Made by a program: the position numbers and the translations under genes | NCBI RefSeq assembly: GCF_003268775.1 | Contig: NZ_QLSU01000040.1 | Location: forward strand, 22,143 to 86,142 | Direction of reading: 5' to 3' | Length of the DNA: 64,000 bases | From: Paraburkholderia unamae | Lineage (GTDB): Bacteria; Pseudomonadota; Gammaproteobacteria; Burkholderiales; Burkholderiaceae | Part shown: positions 7,922 to 16,358 of the stretch, piece by piece | Layout of the letters: each line of letters opens with the position of its first letter | Position numbering within the stretch: position 1 is the first letter of the stretch | Notes under the pieces: generated by a model | The model's input: the letters and a program-made list of their open reading frames with translations, nothing else | What the model was told of the DNA's origin: nothing | Databases searched by the model: none

Positions 7922-9390
7922 GCGAGCCCTCCCTGGCAGAGGTATTTGATGGAGAGGTAATCGTCGAGCCCGTACTTCGAGCCTTCGCGGCCATAGCCCG
8001 ATTCCTTCACGCCGCCGAAGGGCGCCGCCTCGCTGGCGAGCGCGCCTTCGTTGATGCCGACGATGCCCGCTTCTAGCTGCCGCGCCACGCGGTCGATGCG
8101 GCGCACGTCCTGGCTGTAGAAGTACGAGGCGAGGCCGTAGGGCGTGTCGTTGGCGGCGTGAATCGCCTCGGCTTCGTCGTCGAAGCGGAACAGCGGCACC
8201 ACGGGGCCGAAGGTCTCTTCGCAGCTTAGCTGCATGTCGGCAGTCGCGCCCGCGAGCACGGTGGGCGCGTACCAGTTCGGGCCGAGTTCGGCGAGGCGCT
8301 TGCCGCCCGTGAGCACGCGTGCGCCACGGGTCACGGCGTCGTCCACGTGGCGCGCGATCTTTTCCACCGCGCGCGCGTTGATCATCGGGCCGATCTGCGC
8401 GGCGGGGTCGGTCGCGGGCGCGACTTTCAGGGCCGCCACGCGCGTGGCGAGCTTGTCGGCGAAGCGCTCGAACACGCCCGACTGCACGTACACGCGATTC
8501 GGGCACACGCAGGTCTGCCCGCCGTTGCGGAACTTCGCGGCCATGAGGCCTTCCACGGCGGCGTCGAGATCGGCGTCGTCGAACACGATGAACGGTGCGT
8601 TGCCGCCCAGTTCGAGCGAGAGCTTCTTCAACGTGCCGGCCGATTCCCTCGCGAGATGCTTGCCCACCGGCGTCGAGCCGGTGAACGTGATCTTGCGCAC
8701 GCGGCTGTCGGCGAGCCAGTCGGCGACGGCGCTCACGCCACGCTCGCGCGACGCGCAGATGAGGTTCAGCACGCCGGGCGGCACGCCCGCTTCGTGCGCG
8801 AGCATGACGAGCGCAAGCGCCGTGAGCGGCGTGTCCTCGGCGGGCTTGCCGACCACGGTGCAACCGGCGGCCAGCGCCGGTGCGATCTTGCGCGCGATCA
8901 TCGCGAGCGGGAAGTTCCAGGGCGTGATCGCCGCGACCACGCCAACGGGCTCCTTCACCGCGCTCATGCGCTTGCCGCGCTGCTGCTGCGGGATGAGGTC
9001 GCCGTAGATGCGCGTGGCTTCATCGGCGAACCAGGCGACGTACGACGCGCCATACATCGCTTCGCCGCGTCCTTCGTGCAGGGGCTTGCCTTGTTCGAGC
9101 GAGATCAGTTGACCGAGTTCGTCGGCGTTCGCGACGATCAGCGCGTGCCAGCGGCGCAGCACCGCGGCGCGTTCGGCGGGCAGCGTGTCGCGCCACGCGG
9201 GAAACGCGCGGGCGGCCGCGTCGGTGGCGGCGCGTGCGTCGTGCGCGTCGCTGTCGGCGACTTCGGCAATCGTGTTGCCGGTGGCGGGATCGGTCACGGC
9301 GAAGCGCGCGCCCGAGGCGGCGCTCATCCATTGCCCGTCGATGAAATTGTCGCTGCGCATCAATGCGCTCAAGGGATAACGCGTAGTCAT
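7918..9390 (-). CDS. NAD(P)-dependent aldehyde dehydrogenase (GabD/DoeC-like)
   Basis: A 490-residue aldehyde dehydrogenase of the succinate-semialdehyde dehydrogenase branch. It has the cofactor motif FTGSTPVGKHLA, the general-base motif ELGGNAPFIVF and the catalytic Cys294 in GGQTCVCPNR, the arrangement of GabD. It would oxidise a semialdehyde made by the upstream class III aminotransferase. Its last codons overlap the deacylase start. In ectoine-degrading bacteria the equivalent enzyme oxidises aspartate semialdehyde; succinate semialdehyde is the other likely substrate, and sequence alone does not decide. Confidence 0.93.
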   Translation of the reverse strand: MTTRYPLSALMRSDNFIDGQWMSAASGARFAVTDPATGNTIAEVADSDAHDARAATDAAARAFPAWRDTLPAERAAVLRRWHALIVANADELGQLISLEQGKPLHEGRGEAMYGASYVAWFADEATRIYGDLIPQQQRGKRMSAVKEPVGVVAAITPWNFPLAMIARKIAPALAAGCTVVGKPAEDTPLTALALVMLAHEAGVPPGVLNLICASRERGVSAVADWLADSRVRKITFTGSTPVGKHLARESAGTLKKLSLELGGNAPFIVFDDADLDAAVEGLMAAKFRNGGQTCVCPNRVYVQSGVFERFADKLATRVAALKVAPATDPAAQIGPMINARAVEKIARHVDDAVTRGARVLTGGKRLAELGPNWYAPTVLAGATADMQLSCEETFGPVVPLFRFDDEAEAIHAANDTPYGLASYFYSQDVRRIDRVARQLEAGIVGINEGALASEAAPFGGVKESGYGREGSKYGLDDYLSIKYLCQGGLA

Positions 9391-9559
9391 ATGCCGATTC
9401 CTTTCCGCCCGTGCGGAAGACGTTGGATCGATGCGAGGGAGTGAGCGCGCACGACGACTGCGCCGAAACCGGAAGGAGGTTTCAGCGCGAAGCGTGGGCG
9501 AGAAAATGGAGGCGGGACGCAGGCGCGCGAGGCACGTGCCTCACGTCCGTCGCCCATGC

Positions 9560-10060
9560 TCAGGAATGCAGGTTCTGCGAGAACAGCGTTTCGAGCGGAT
9601 AGTGCGTCTTGACGAACGCTGTCTTGATGATGACGTAGCTGAAGTACTTCTCGATGCCGATGTCGCGCTCCAGCAGCCCTTCCACGATGCTCTGATAGTG
9701 GCTCACGCTGCGCGCGACGAACTTCAGCAGATAGTCGTAGCCGCCGCTCGCGAGATGGCACTCGACCACCTCGTCCACCTCGCGTATCGCTTTCTCGAAC
9801 TTGATGAAGTCCTCGCGGCGATGGTCGGCGAGCGTGACCTCGGTGAACACCATCTGCACGTCGCCCAGCTTTTCGAGCTGAATCTGCGCGCCGTAGCCGA
9901 CGATGAACCCCGCCTTCTCCAGACGTTTCACGCGGATCAGGCAGGGGCTGGGCGACAGCCCGACTGCGTCGGCCAGTTCGACATTCGTGATGCGCCCCCG
10001 CTTCTGGAGTTGCGAGAGGATGCGCAGGTCGATTCGGTCCAGCTTGCAGTCGTTGCTCAT
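9560..10060 (-). CDS. Lrp/AsnC-family transcriptional regulator
   Basis: 166 residues with the N-terminal helix-turn-helix (DLRILSQLQKRGRITNVELADAVGLSPSPCLIRVKRLE, residues about 10-47, given here only in outline) and the C-terminal RAM ligand-binding domain (ECHLASGGYDYLLKF). These regulators respond to amino acids. It sits between the aminotransferase and aldehyde dehydrogenase genes, the position of the local regulator in ectoine and lysine-type catabolic clusters. A perfect 5-bp inverted repeat GTGATGTTATCAC lies 36 bases upstream of its start. It is a strong candidate to control this cluster in response to the substrate amino acid. Confidence 0.93.
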   Translation of the reverse strand: MSNDCKLDRIDLRILSQLQKRGRITNVELADAVGLSPSPCLIRVKRLEKAGFIVGYGAQIQLEKLGDVQMVFTEVTLADHRREDFIKFEKAIREVDEVVECHLASGGYDYLLKFVARSVSHYQSIVEGLLERDIGIEKYFSYVIIKTAFVKTHYPLETLFSQNLHS

Positions 10061-10095
10061 CGTGATGGGGGCGGCCCTGCATGTCGAAGGTTCGA

Positions 10096-10108
10096 GTGAT
10101 GTTATCAC
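10096..10108. promoter_or_regulatory. Inverted repeat upstream of the Lrp gene
   Basis: GTGAT-GTT-ATCAC is a perfect palindrome that overlaps the stop codon of the aminotransferase gene and lies 36 bases before the Lrp start. It may be an autoregulatory operator. Only the symmetry and position support this. Confidence 0.35.
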
Positions 10109-11511
10109 GCGGCGACACGGGCGCTGACCCCATTGCCGGCCTTTAATGCCGCGCGGACCTCGGGCTGCGCGAGCACGTCGTCGAGCGTTTTTTCGAGGCG
10201 TTCGAACAGCAGGTCGAACTCGCTTTCGGTGAACGAGAGCGCGGGCGCGAAGCCGAGAATGTTGTCGCCGAACGCGCGGAAAACAAGGCCGTTGCCGTAT
10301 GCGGCGGCCGCGATGCGATCGGGCAGGCCGAGCGAGGTATCGAAGCGCTGCTTGCTGTCCTTGTCGGCGACGAGTTCGAGCGCGCCGAGCAGGCCGCGAT
10401 GACGCGAATCGCCCACGAGCGGGTGATCGAGCAGCGCATCGAGCCCCTGCGCGAAGCGCGGCGCGCGCGCCACGCCGTTCGCGAGCAGGCCGCCTTCGTG
10501 ATAGAGACGCATGACTTCGAGGCCGATGGCCGCGCTCACCGGATGCGCCGAATACGTATGACCGTGGCCGACCACGGCGGCGGCGTCGCCATCGGCAATG
10601 CCTTGATAGACGGCGTCCGACATCAGCACGGCGCCCATCGGCGCGTAGCCCGCCGTGAGGCCCTTGGCGACGGTCATCAGGTCCGGCTCGACGTCTTCCG
10701 CCTGGCATGCGAACAGCGGTCCCGTGCGGCCGAAGCCCGTGATGACTTCGTCGGCGACGAACAGGATGTCGAGCTTGCGGCACGCTTCGCGCATGGCTTT
10801 CAGCCAACCGACGGGCGGCACGATCACGCCGCCCGAACCCTGGATCGGCTCGCAGAAAAACGCGGCGACATGATCGGCGCCCAGTGCGGCGACCTTCGCT
10901 TCGAGCGCGGCGACCGAGGCGGCGATGAGCGCGGCATCGTCCGCATGCTCGCTGCGATAGGCGTAAGGCGAGGGAATGTGATGCTGCGTGGCGAGCGGCA
11001 AGTCGAAGTGTCGATGAAACGCGGGCAAGGCCGTGAGGCCCGCACCGACCGCCGACGAGCCGTGATAGCCGCGCTCCTGCGCGATCACATGCTTCTTCGC
11101 GGGGCGGCCCGTTGCGTTGTAGTAGTGCGTAATGAAGCGCAGCGCCGAATCCACGGCGTCCGAACCGCCCAGCGTGAAGTACACGTGTTGCAGCGAAGCG
11201 GGCGCGCGTTCCACGAGTTGCGCGGCCAGTTCGATGGCGGGCTCCGAGCCGAAGTGGAAATAGCCCGTTGCGTAGGGCAGGCGCGACATCTGGCGCGTGG
11301 CGGCTTCGACGATGCTTTGATGGCCGTAGCCCGTGTTCACGCACCACAGGCCCGAGAATGCGTCGAGCAGTTCGCGGCCATCGGCGTCGCGCAGGAACAC
11401 GCCCTGGGCGGATTCGAGCACGGTCACGCCGCGCTTCTCGTGCGCGCGGTAGTTCACGACGGGGTGGATCAGATGCTTGCGGTCGGCTTCGATGAGATGG
11501 CGGTTCGGCAT
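10105..11511 (-). CDS. Class III (omega-amino acid type) PLP aminotransferase
   Basis: A 468-residue aminotransferase of the class III fold. The PLP lysine is Lys283 in TVAKGLTAGYAPMGA, preceded by the DEVITGFGRTG motif. N-terminal FSGLWCVNTGYGH is typical of beta-alanine/omega-amino acid:pyruvate transaminases and diaminobutyrate transaminases. It would convert a terminal amine to the aldehyde oxidised by the GabD-like enzyme two genes downstream. The gene is the first of the minus-strand series; three tandem 11-bp repeats lie 60-92 bases before its start. Confidence 0.93.
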   Translation of the reverse strand: MPNRHLIEADRKHLIHPVVNYRAHEKRGVTVLESAQGVFLRDADGRELLDAFSGLWCVNTGYGHQSIVEAATRQMSRLPYATGYFHFGSEPAIELAAQLVERAPASLQHVYFTLGGSDAVDSALRFITHYYNATGRPAKKHVIAQERGYHGSSAVGAGLTALPAFHRHFDLPLATQHHIPSPYAYRSEHADDAALIAASVAALEAKVAALGADHVAAFFCEPIQGSGGVIVPPVGWLKAMREACRKLDILFVADEVITGFGRTGPLFACQAEDVEPDLMTVAKGLTAGYAPMGAVLMSDAVYQGIADGDAAAVVGHGHTYSAHPVSAAIGLEVMRLYHEGGLLANGVARAPRFAQGLDALLDHPLVGDSRHRGLLGALELVADKDSKQRFDTSLGLPDRIAAAAYGNGLVFRAFGDNILGFAPALSFTESEFDLLFERLEKTLDDVLAQPEVRAALKAGNGVSARVAA

Positions 11512-11570
11512 GGTTCGGTTCCCGGCTGAAAAGTCAGAGGAGTGCGGCGCTTGGCGGTTGGCTGGCGGTT

Positions 11571-11603
11571 GCTTGTCCGTCGCTTGTCCGTCGCTTGTTC
11601 GTC
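11571..11603. repeat. Three tandem 11-bp repeats upstream of the aminotransferase
   Basis: The unit GCTTGTCCGTC occurs at 11571-11581 and 11582-11592, and once more with one change (GCTTGTTCGTC) at 11593-11603. The 11-base period is about one DNA turn, so the copies face the same side of the helix. They lie in the 226-base gap between the aminotransferase start and the reductase stop. A regulatory role is possible but unproven. Confidence 0.6.
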
Positions 11604-11737
11604 GTTACGCCGTTGATTCACCGTTCCATGCTACCGGGCCGCCGCCGGTGGACGCTTCGCCAAATAATTCGCGAAATAGCGTGTTTGTGGCGTTTTGATC
11701 GGCGCGCGCAGCATATTCTGCTGCGCCCCGGTCACGC

Positions 11738-12664
11738 TCAATAACCGCGCGTGCGGTCGATGAGGCCGAGCATCGGCATGCCCGCGCGGTGGCGGCGAAT
11801 GTTGTCGAGCACGACGTCGACGGCGGTTTCGGGCCGCGTGGCGCTGGCGATATGCGGCGTCAAGCGCACGCACGGATGGGTCCAGAACGCGTGTTCGGGC
11901 GGCAGCGGCTCGGGGTCCGCGACGTCGAGAATCGCATGGCGCAAGTGGCCGCTGTCGAGCGCGTCGATGAGCGCCTGCTGGTCCAGTTGCGGCCCGCGCC
12001 CGACGTTGATGAACGACGCGCCCGGCGGCAGCTTCGCGAACAGCGCGGCGTCGAGCAGGCCGCGCGTCGCCTCGGTGAGCGGCAGCAGGCAGATGAGGAT
12101 ATCGGTGCGCGCGAGGAAGGCGTCCAGCGCTTGCGCGCCCGCGTAGCACTCCACACCCGGCAAGGTGCGTGGCGAGCGGCTCCAGCCCGCGCAGGCAAAG
12201 CCGAAAAGGCGCAAGCGTTCGAGCACCGCGCCGCCCAGCATGCCGAGGCCGAGCACACCAACGCGGCGCGACGCGGCGGCGCGCACGGGCAGCGCGCGCC
12301 ACACGCGCTGCCGCTGCTGCCCGGCATATTCGAACAGATCGCGGTGAATGGTCAGGACCGCCTGGGTCACATACTCGACCATGCCTTCGACAATGCCCGG
12401 CTCGATCATGCGCACGACCGCCACGTGCTCCGGCACGCCGGAAAGATCGAACTGATCGATGCCCGCGCCCACCGAGAAGATCACTTCGAGATTGGGCAGC
12501 GTGCGCGCGGGGTCCTCGGGGGGCTGCCAGGCCGCGAGGTAGCGCACGGCCGCGAGGTCGCCGGTATCGGGCCAGAGGCGAAAGCCGATCTCGGGGGCCT
12601 TGTGCGCGAAGAGCTGCGCCCATTGCTTGCCGCGCTCGGGGTCGGCCTTGTAGAGGAGCGTCAT
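11738..12664 (-). CDS. D-2-hydroxyacid dehydrogenase (glyoxylate/hydroxypyruvate reductase A-like)
   Basis: A 308-residue NAD(P)-dependent D-2-hydroxyacid dehydrogenase of the GhrA group. The Rossmann motif is GVLGLGMLGGAVLERL; the catalytic His is in LTPHIASATRPET and NVGRGPQLDQQAL precedes the catalytic acidic residue. Such enzymes reduce glyoxylate or hydroxypyruvate in the cytoplasm. The gene follows the amino-acid catabolic cluster on the same strand but is separated from the aminotransferase by about 226 bases, so it may be a separate unit. Confidence 0.9.
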   Translation of the reverse strand: MTLLYKADPERGKQWAQLFAHKAPEIGFRLWPDTGDLAAVRYLAAWQPPEDPARTLPNLEVIFSVGAGIDQFDLSGVPEHVAVVRMIEPGIVEGMVEYVTQAVLTIHRDLFEYAGQQRQRVWRALPVRAAASRRVGVLGLGMLGGAVLERLRLFGFACAGWSRSPRTLPGVECYAGAQALDAFLARTDILICLLPLTEATRGLLDAALFAKLPPGASFINVGRGPQLDQQALIDALDSGHLRHAILDVADPEPLPPEHAFWTHPCVRLTPHIASATRPETAVDVVLDNIRRHRAGMPMLGLIDRTRGY

Positions 12665-12706
12665 GATGGCGTGCCTTTGATTGGCGAGGCGGAGGAGCCC
12701 GGCGGC

Positions 12707-13582
12707 TTAGCCGAGCGCCTGCGTGACGATGGCGTATTGCAGCGTGGCGGGGTCGCGCGCGGGCTCGCCGTTGCGCGCCATCTTCACGACCGTGTCGACG
12801 CGCGCGAGTCCGACCGATTCGAGCCAGGGGCCGAGGCCCTGCTCGTCGGGCGTGTCGAGGCGCGTGAAAGCGCCCGCGTTGGCCGCGAGGCGGTTGGCGA
12901 TCAGCGCCTGCGCGCGCTGCCTGTGCAGGCCGTCGTCGGCGACCACGGGCACCGGACCGATCGCATGACCCCGGCCGAACGGGCGCAGGAGCGCAAAGCC
13001 GACCACGGTATCTCCTTTGACCAGCGCCACGCCTTGCGACATATCGAGCAGCGGCGGCAGCAACGCGCTGCGATCGAGCCCGCTTGCGCGTGTCGCGAGT
13101 TCGATCAGGCGCGGCGTGTCGCCCGCTTCGAGCGGACGCAGGCGCTCGCCTGGCGGCGGCTCGACGAACGGCGCGGCAAAGCCTGTGGCTTGATACTGGT
13201 GCAGCAGGCCGACCTTGCGGAAGCCGAGCTTTTCATAGAGCGGCTGGCCGGCCTGCGTGGCGTGCAGCACGGTCATGCGCGGGCCGAGCGCGTCGAGCAG
13301 GCGCTCCATGAGCATGCGGCCGATGCCGCGCCCCTGCTGGCTGGCCGCGACGACGACGAGCCCGAGCGTGGCGCCGCCCTCGCCCCAGGGCCAGCACAGC
13401 GCCGTACCGATGACCGTGCCGCTTTCGCGAACCACGAAGCCGCGCCCCGTTGCGGCGGCGAAGCGCCAATCCTCGCGGGTATGCGGCCAGCCGAATTGCA
13501 GCGAAAGCGCGTGCGCGCCCTCAACGTCGGATTCGGAAAAGGTCTCGCAGACAAGACTCGGGAACGCGGGCTGACCGGACAC
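12707..13582 (-). CDS. GNAT-family acetyltransferase (double domain)
   Basis: 291 residues with an N-terminal GNAT acetyltransferase domain: the acetyl-CoA loop is ASQQGRGIGRMLMERLL, followed by LYEKLGFRKVGLLHQY. A second, more degenerate acetyltransferase-like domain (from about residue 150) contains MSQGVALVKGDTVVGFALLRPF. The start is taken as GTG at 13582 because an AAGGAG ribosome-binding site lies 6 bases before it and no in-frame ATG fits. The much longer open frame upstream is antisense to the helicase gene. The substrate is unknown. Confidence 0.87.
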   Translation of the reverse strand: MSGQPAFPSLVCETFSESDVEGAHALSLQFGWPHTREDWRFAAATGRGFVVRESGTVIGTALCWPWGEGGATLGLVVVAASQQGRGIGRMLMERLLDALGPRMTVLHATQAGQPLYEKLGFRKVGLLHQYQATGFAAPFVEPPPGERLRPLEAGDTPRLIELATRASGLDRSALLPPLLDMSQGVALVKGDTVVGFALLRPFGRGHAIGPVPVVADDGLHRQRAQALIANRLAANAGAFTRLDTPDEQGLGPWLESVGLARVDTVVKMARNGEPARDPATLQYAIVTQALG

Positions 13583-13683
13583 GGCGGGCTCCTTGATCGG
13601 GATTGGATGCCCACTTTGACAGGATCGCAGCCGCGCGAATAGGACGATCCTCTCGCGCGAGCGCAGCCTGCGTATTCGATTCG

Positions 13684-15162
13684 CTACTGGCGCCGGAGGC
13701 TGAAAAGCCGCAACAACTCGTCGCGCAGGCCGGAGATATCGAGGACATGCTGCGCACGCGTGAGCGCGACGTAGAGCAGGCGCAGTTCGTCGTCTTCGGG
13801 CATGGGGTTGCCGTCGGGGCCGCGCAGCCGGAAATCGTCGGCGACCTTGACGCGCTTCCATTCGAGGCCCTTGGCGCGGTGGACGGTCGAGATCACGTAA
13901 TCGGCGGCGTCCGCTTGCGCCGAGCGCTGCGCGAGCGCCCGCAGATAGCCGGTGCCCAGCTCGTCGACGATGCGCACGAGCGGCAGAAGGTCCTGGCCAA
14001 ACGCGCTGCGCGCGAACGCCTGGGCGTCGCTCCACGTTTCGAACAGCGAAAACGCGGCCGGGCGGAAGGCGCGCTGGCCGGCCAGCAGGCGTTCCGCGCC
14101 TTCGGCGTAGGCCAGGATCTCGGCAGGGCTCATGCGGATCGCGGGCCGCTCTCCCGCCTCCAGTCCCGCCGCGAACTGCCAGATCGCCGTGACGTTCTTG
14201 CGGCACAGGATCGCGTCCACCGGGGGCGCGAGCGCGGGATCTTCCACCATGATCGAGCCGATCGCATCCTGTCCCCGTATGGGCGTGCGCTCCCCCAGCA
14301 GCGCGAGCAGGCGGCTCGCGAGCGCCGCGAAGGTCGCGCCAAAGCGGAACGACTCCGTGAGCGCGCGCTCGGGCGCGTGGATCTGCTCCATCGCATTGAC
14401 CGCGCCTCGCCACTCGTAAATTTGCTGGTAAGGGTCGCCCACGTAGATGATCTGCGCGTGGCGCTGGCGGCCGAGGACCGAGAGCATCACGCCGTCGCTG
14501 TCCTGGGCTTCGTCGAACAGGATGAAATCCGCCTCGACGCGCGGCTCCGAGAGCGCCCAGCGCTTCAGCAGCACGTCCGGCGAGATGGCGCCGCTCGCGC
14601 TACTCGTGCGGGTAGCCGCGCCTTCTTCCCACATGCGCCCGACATAGGGCAGCAGCCACGCGCGCAGTTGCGCGGCCACCGCCTCGTCGATCTTGTCGTC
14701 GACGACGATATGCGGCAACGCGGGCCGCAGATCGGCGGAGCGGCAGAACCTGTCGCGCGCCTCGGCAATCATGCGCCCGATCTCGAACGGCGCGATCTCG
14801 ACGGCCTTGCCCGTCACCGTGCGCACTTCCAGCGCGCCCAGTCCGTAGCGCGCGGCAAGTTCGTGCGGCGGCTCGCCCTGGAGGCTCATGCGGTTTCTGA
14901 GCGAGGCATCGACGCCGGCCCACGCCAGCGAATGCATCGTGCGTGAATCGACGTGAGCGGGAAAGCGCCGCGCCGCGCTGGCCGCGATTTCGCGGTTGAA
15001 CGCGAGGTACATGCCGCGCCGCTCGCCGAATTGCTCGGCCACGAGCTGGAGCGTGGAGGTTTTGCCCGCGCCCGCGAACGCCTTGATCTTGAGGTCGCCC
15101 GCGCCACGCGCCGCCTCGATCACGGCCTCTTGCTCCGCCGTTGGAATGAAGCCCCTTTTCAC
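13684..15162 (-). CDS. UvrD/Rep-like superfamily I DNA helicase
   Basis: About 492 residues. Walker A is IKAFAGAGKTSTLQL near the N-terminus, motif II is ILFDEAQDSDG, and motifs IV-VI appear late (STVHRAKGLEWKRV, LLYVALTRAQ). It is shorter than UvrD (over 700 residues) and lacks most of the 1B/2B insertions, so it belongs to the compact UvrD-like group often annotated DNA helicase. The start is uncertain: GTG at 15162 (VKRGFIPTAEQEAV) places the usual PTxEQ motif at the N-terminus, whereas an in-frame ATG at 15255 would add 31 residues of unlike sequence. There is no functional link to its neighbours. Confidence 0.82.
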   Translation of the reverse strand: MKRGFIPTAEQEAVIEAARGAGDLKIKAFAGAGKTSTLQLVAEQFGERRGMYLAFNREIAASAARRFPAHVDSRTMHSLAWAGVDASLRNRMSLQGEPPHELAARYGLGALEVRTVTGKAVEIAPFEIGRMIAEARDRFCRSADLRPALPHIVVDDKIDEAVAAQLRAWLLPYVGRMWEEGAATRTSSASGAISPDVLLKRWALSEPRVEADFILFDEAQDSDGVMLSVLGRQRHAQIIYVGDPYQQIYEWRGAVNAMEQIHAPERALTESFRFGATFAALASRLLALLGERTPIRGQDAIGSIMVEDPALAPPVDAILCRKNVTAIWQFAAGLEAGERPAIRMSPAEILAYAEGAERLLAGQRAFRPAAFSLFETWSDAQAFARSAFGQDLLPLVRIVDELGTGYLRALAQRSAQADAADYVISTVHRAKGLEWKRVKVADDFRLRGPDGNPMPEDDELRLLYVALTRAQHVLDISGLRDELLRLFSLRRQ

Positions 15163-15261
15163 GCGATTCCCGACCTCATGTGCGCTCGCTCCTGGCGACG
15201 TTGAGTCGCTGATTTTCGCATGGACCGGCGCGGCGCATGCCCGGAACACGCCCACGCATGC

Positions 15262-16176
15262 TTAGAGCACGCCCACGCGCGCCTGCTTGCCCAGCACCTC
15301 GCCGCACAAGGCGAGCCAGGCGCGCGCGGCATGCGACATGTAACGATCCGGCGACCAGATGTGCGTGAGCGTCCAGTCGAGCGCGGGCTCCGTCACGCGC
15401 GCCAGCGCGAGATTGCTGACATCGAGGTGCGCGAGAAACGGTTCGGGCAGGAACGTGGTGCCGAGCCCCGCCGCCGCCATCGCCGCAAGAAAGTCCCAGT
15501 GCCCGCTTCTGGCCACGACGTGCGGCTCGATCCCGGCGTCCTGAAATGCCGCACGCAGGCGGCGGGTCAGGGCAAAGGCGTCGTCCAGCAGGATCAGCGG
15601 CTGGTCCTTGAGCGCGGCGAGCTTCACGGTGCGCCGTCCCGCCCACGGCGCCTCGCGCGGCCCCACGGCCCAGATCGTGTAGCGCGCGATCACGCGGGTC
15701 GCGAGCTTCTCTTGGCTCGCGCCCGGCAACAGCACGGTGGCGCCGACTTCCAGTTCGCCGTCGATGACTTTCTGTTCGAGCAATTGCCCGCCATGTTCGG
15801 CGAGCCGCAGTTCGAGCTTGGGGTAACGCTGCTGAAAGGCGCGAACGGCGGCCGGGAAGAACAGGTTGCCCATTGGCGGCATGCCCACCGTGAGCTGGCC
15901 CCGGCCGAGCTGCGCGACGTCGGCGACTTCCGTTTGCAGTTCGCGGATCACCGAAAGCGCCTGCAAGCCGCGCTCATAGACCACGCGCCCGACGTCGGTG
16001 AGCTGCACCTGGCGGCCGTCGCGGATCAGCAGCGGTTGCCCGACTTCGTCTTCGAGCTGCCGCACCATCTTGCTGATTGTCGACTGGGTGACAAACACGG
16101 CGGCCGCGGCCTGGGTGAAGCTGCCCAGTTGAACGGTTTCGACAAAGTAGCGCAGCGCGCGGACATCGATGGGCAT
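15262..16176 (-). CDS. LysR-family transcriptional regulator
   Basis: 304 residues if started at the ATG at 16176 (MPIDVRALRYFVETV), which puts the helix-turn-helix where LysR proteins have it: SFTQAAAAVFVTQSTISKMV. An in-frame ATG at 16230 would add 18 residues; neither has a clear ribosome-binding site. The C-terminal part is a substrate-binding-like effector domain. It is divergent from the CoA-transferase gene across about 180 bases, the usual arrangement for a LysR activator and its target, so it probably controls that gene. Confidence 0.88.
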   Translation of the reverse strand: MPIDVRALRYFVETVQLGSFTQAAAAVFVTQSTISKMVRQLEDEVGQPLLIRDGRQVQLTDVGRVVYERGLQALSVIRELQTEVADVAQLGRGQLTVGMPPMGNLFFPAAVRAFQQRYPKLELRLAEHGGQLLEQKVIDGELEVGATVLLPGASQEKLATRVIARYTIWAVGPREAPWAGRRTVKLAALKDQPLILLDDAFALTRRLRAAFQDAGIEPHVVARSGHWDFLAAMAAAGLGTTFLPEPFLAHLDVSNLALARVTEPALDWTLTHIWSPDRYMSHAARAWLALCGEVLGKQARVGVL

Positions 16177-16358
16177 CGTCGTAAGGAGAAAGAGACGGCG
16201 GAAGGCATGAAAAAAACGACTGGATTTCATGACATTAAATCACGTTATGCATCGAAGAATCTTCATTAAACTTGATGACATCTGGAGTCGGATAGGCGTC
16301 ATTCATCGTACGGATGGGCGGCAAACCGGCGGACAGTGGCATACCAAAGGAGACAGAA

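Noticed and set aside
11571..11603. Tandem 11-bp repeats considered as a CRISPR-like array
   Set aside because: Units are contiguous without spacers and only three in number; they are better viewed as a promoter-region repeat.
16230..16290. Repeated ATGACAT words between the LysR and CoA-transferase genes as an operator
   Set aside because: The copies are short and the symmetry is weak; I could not define a T-N11-A site with confidence.
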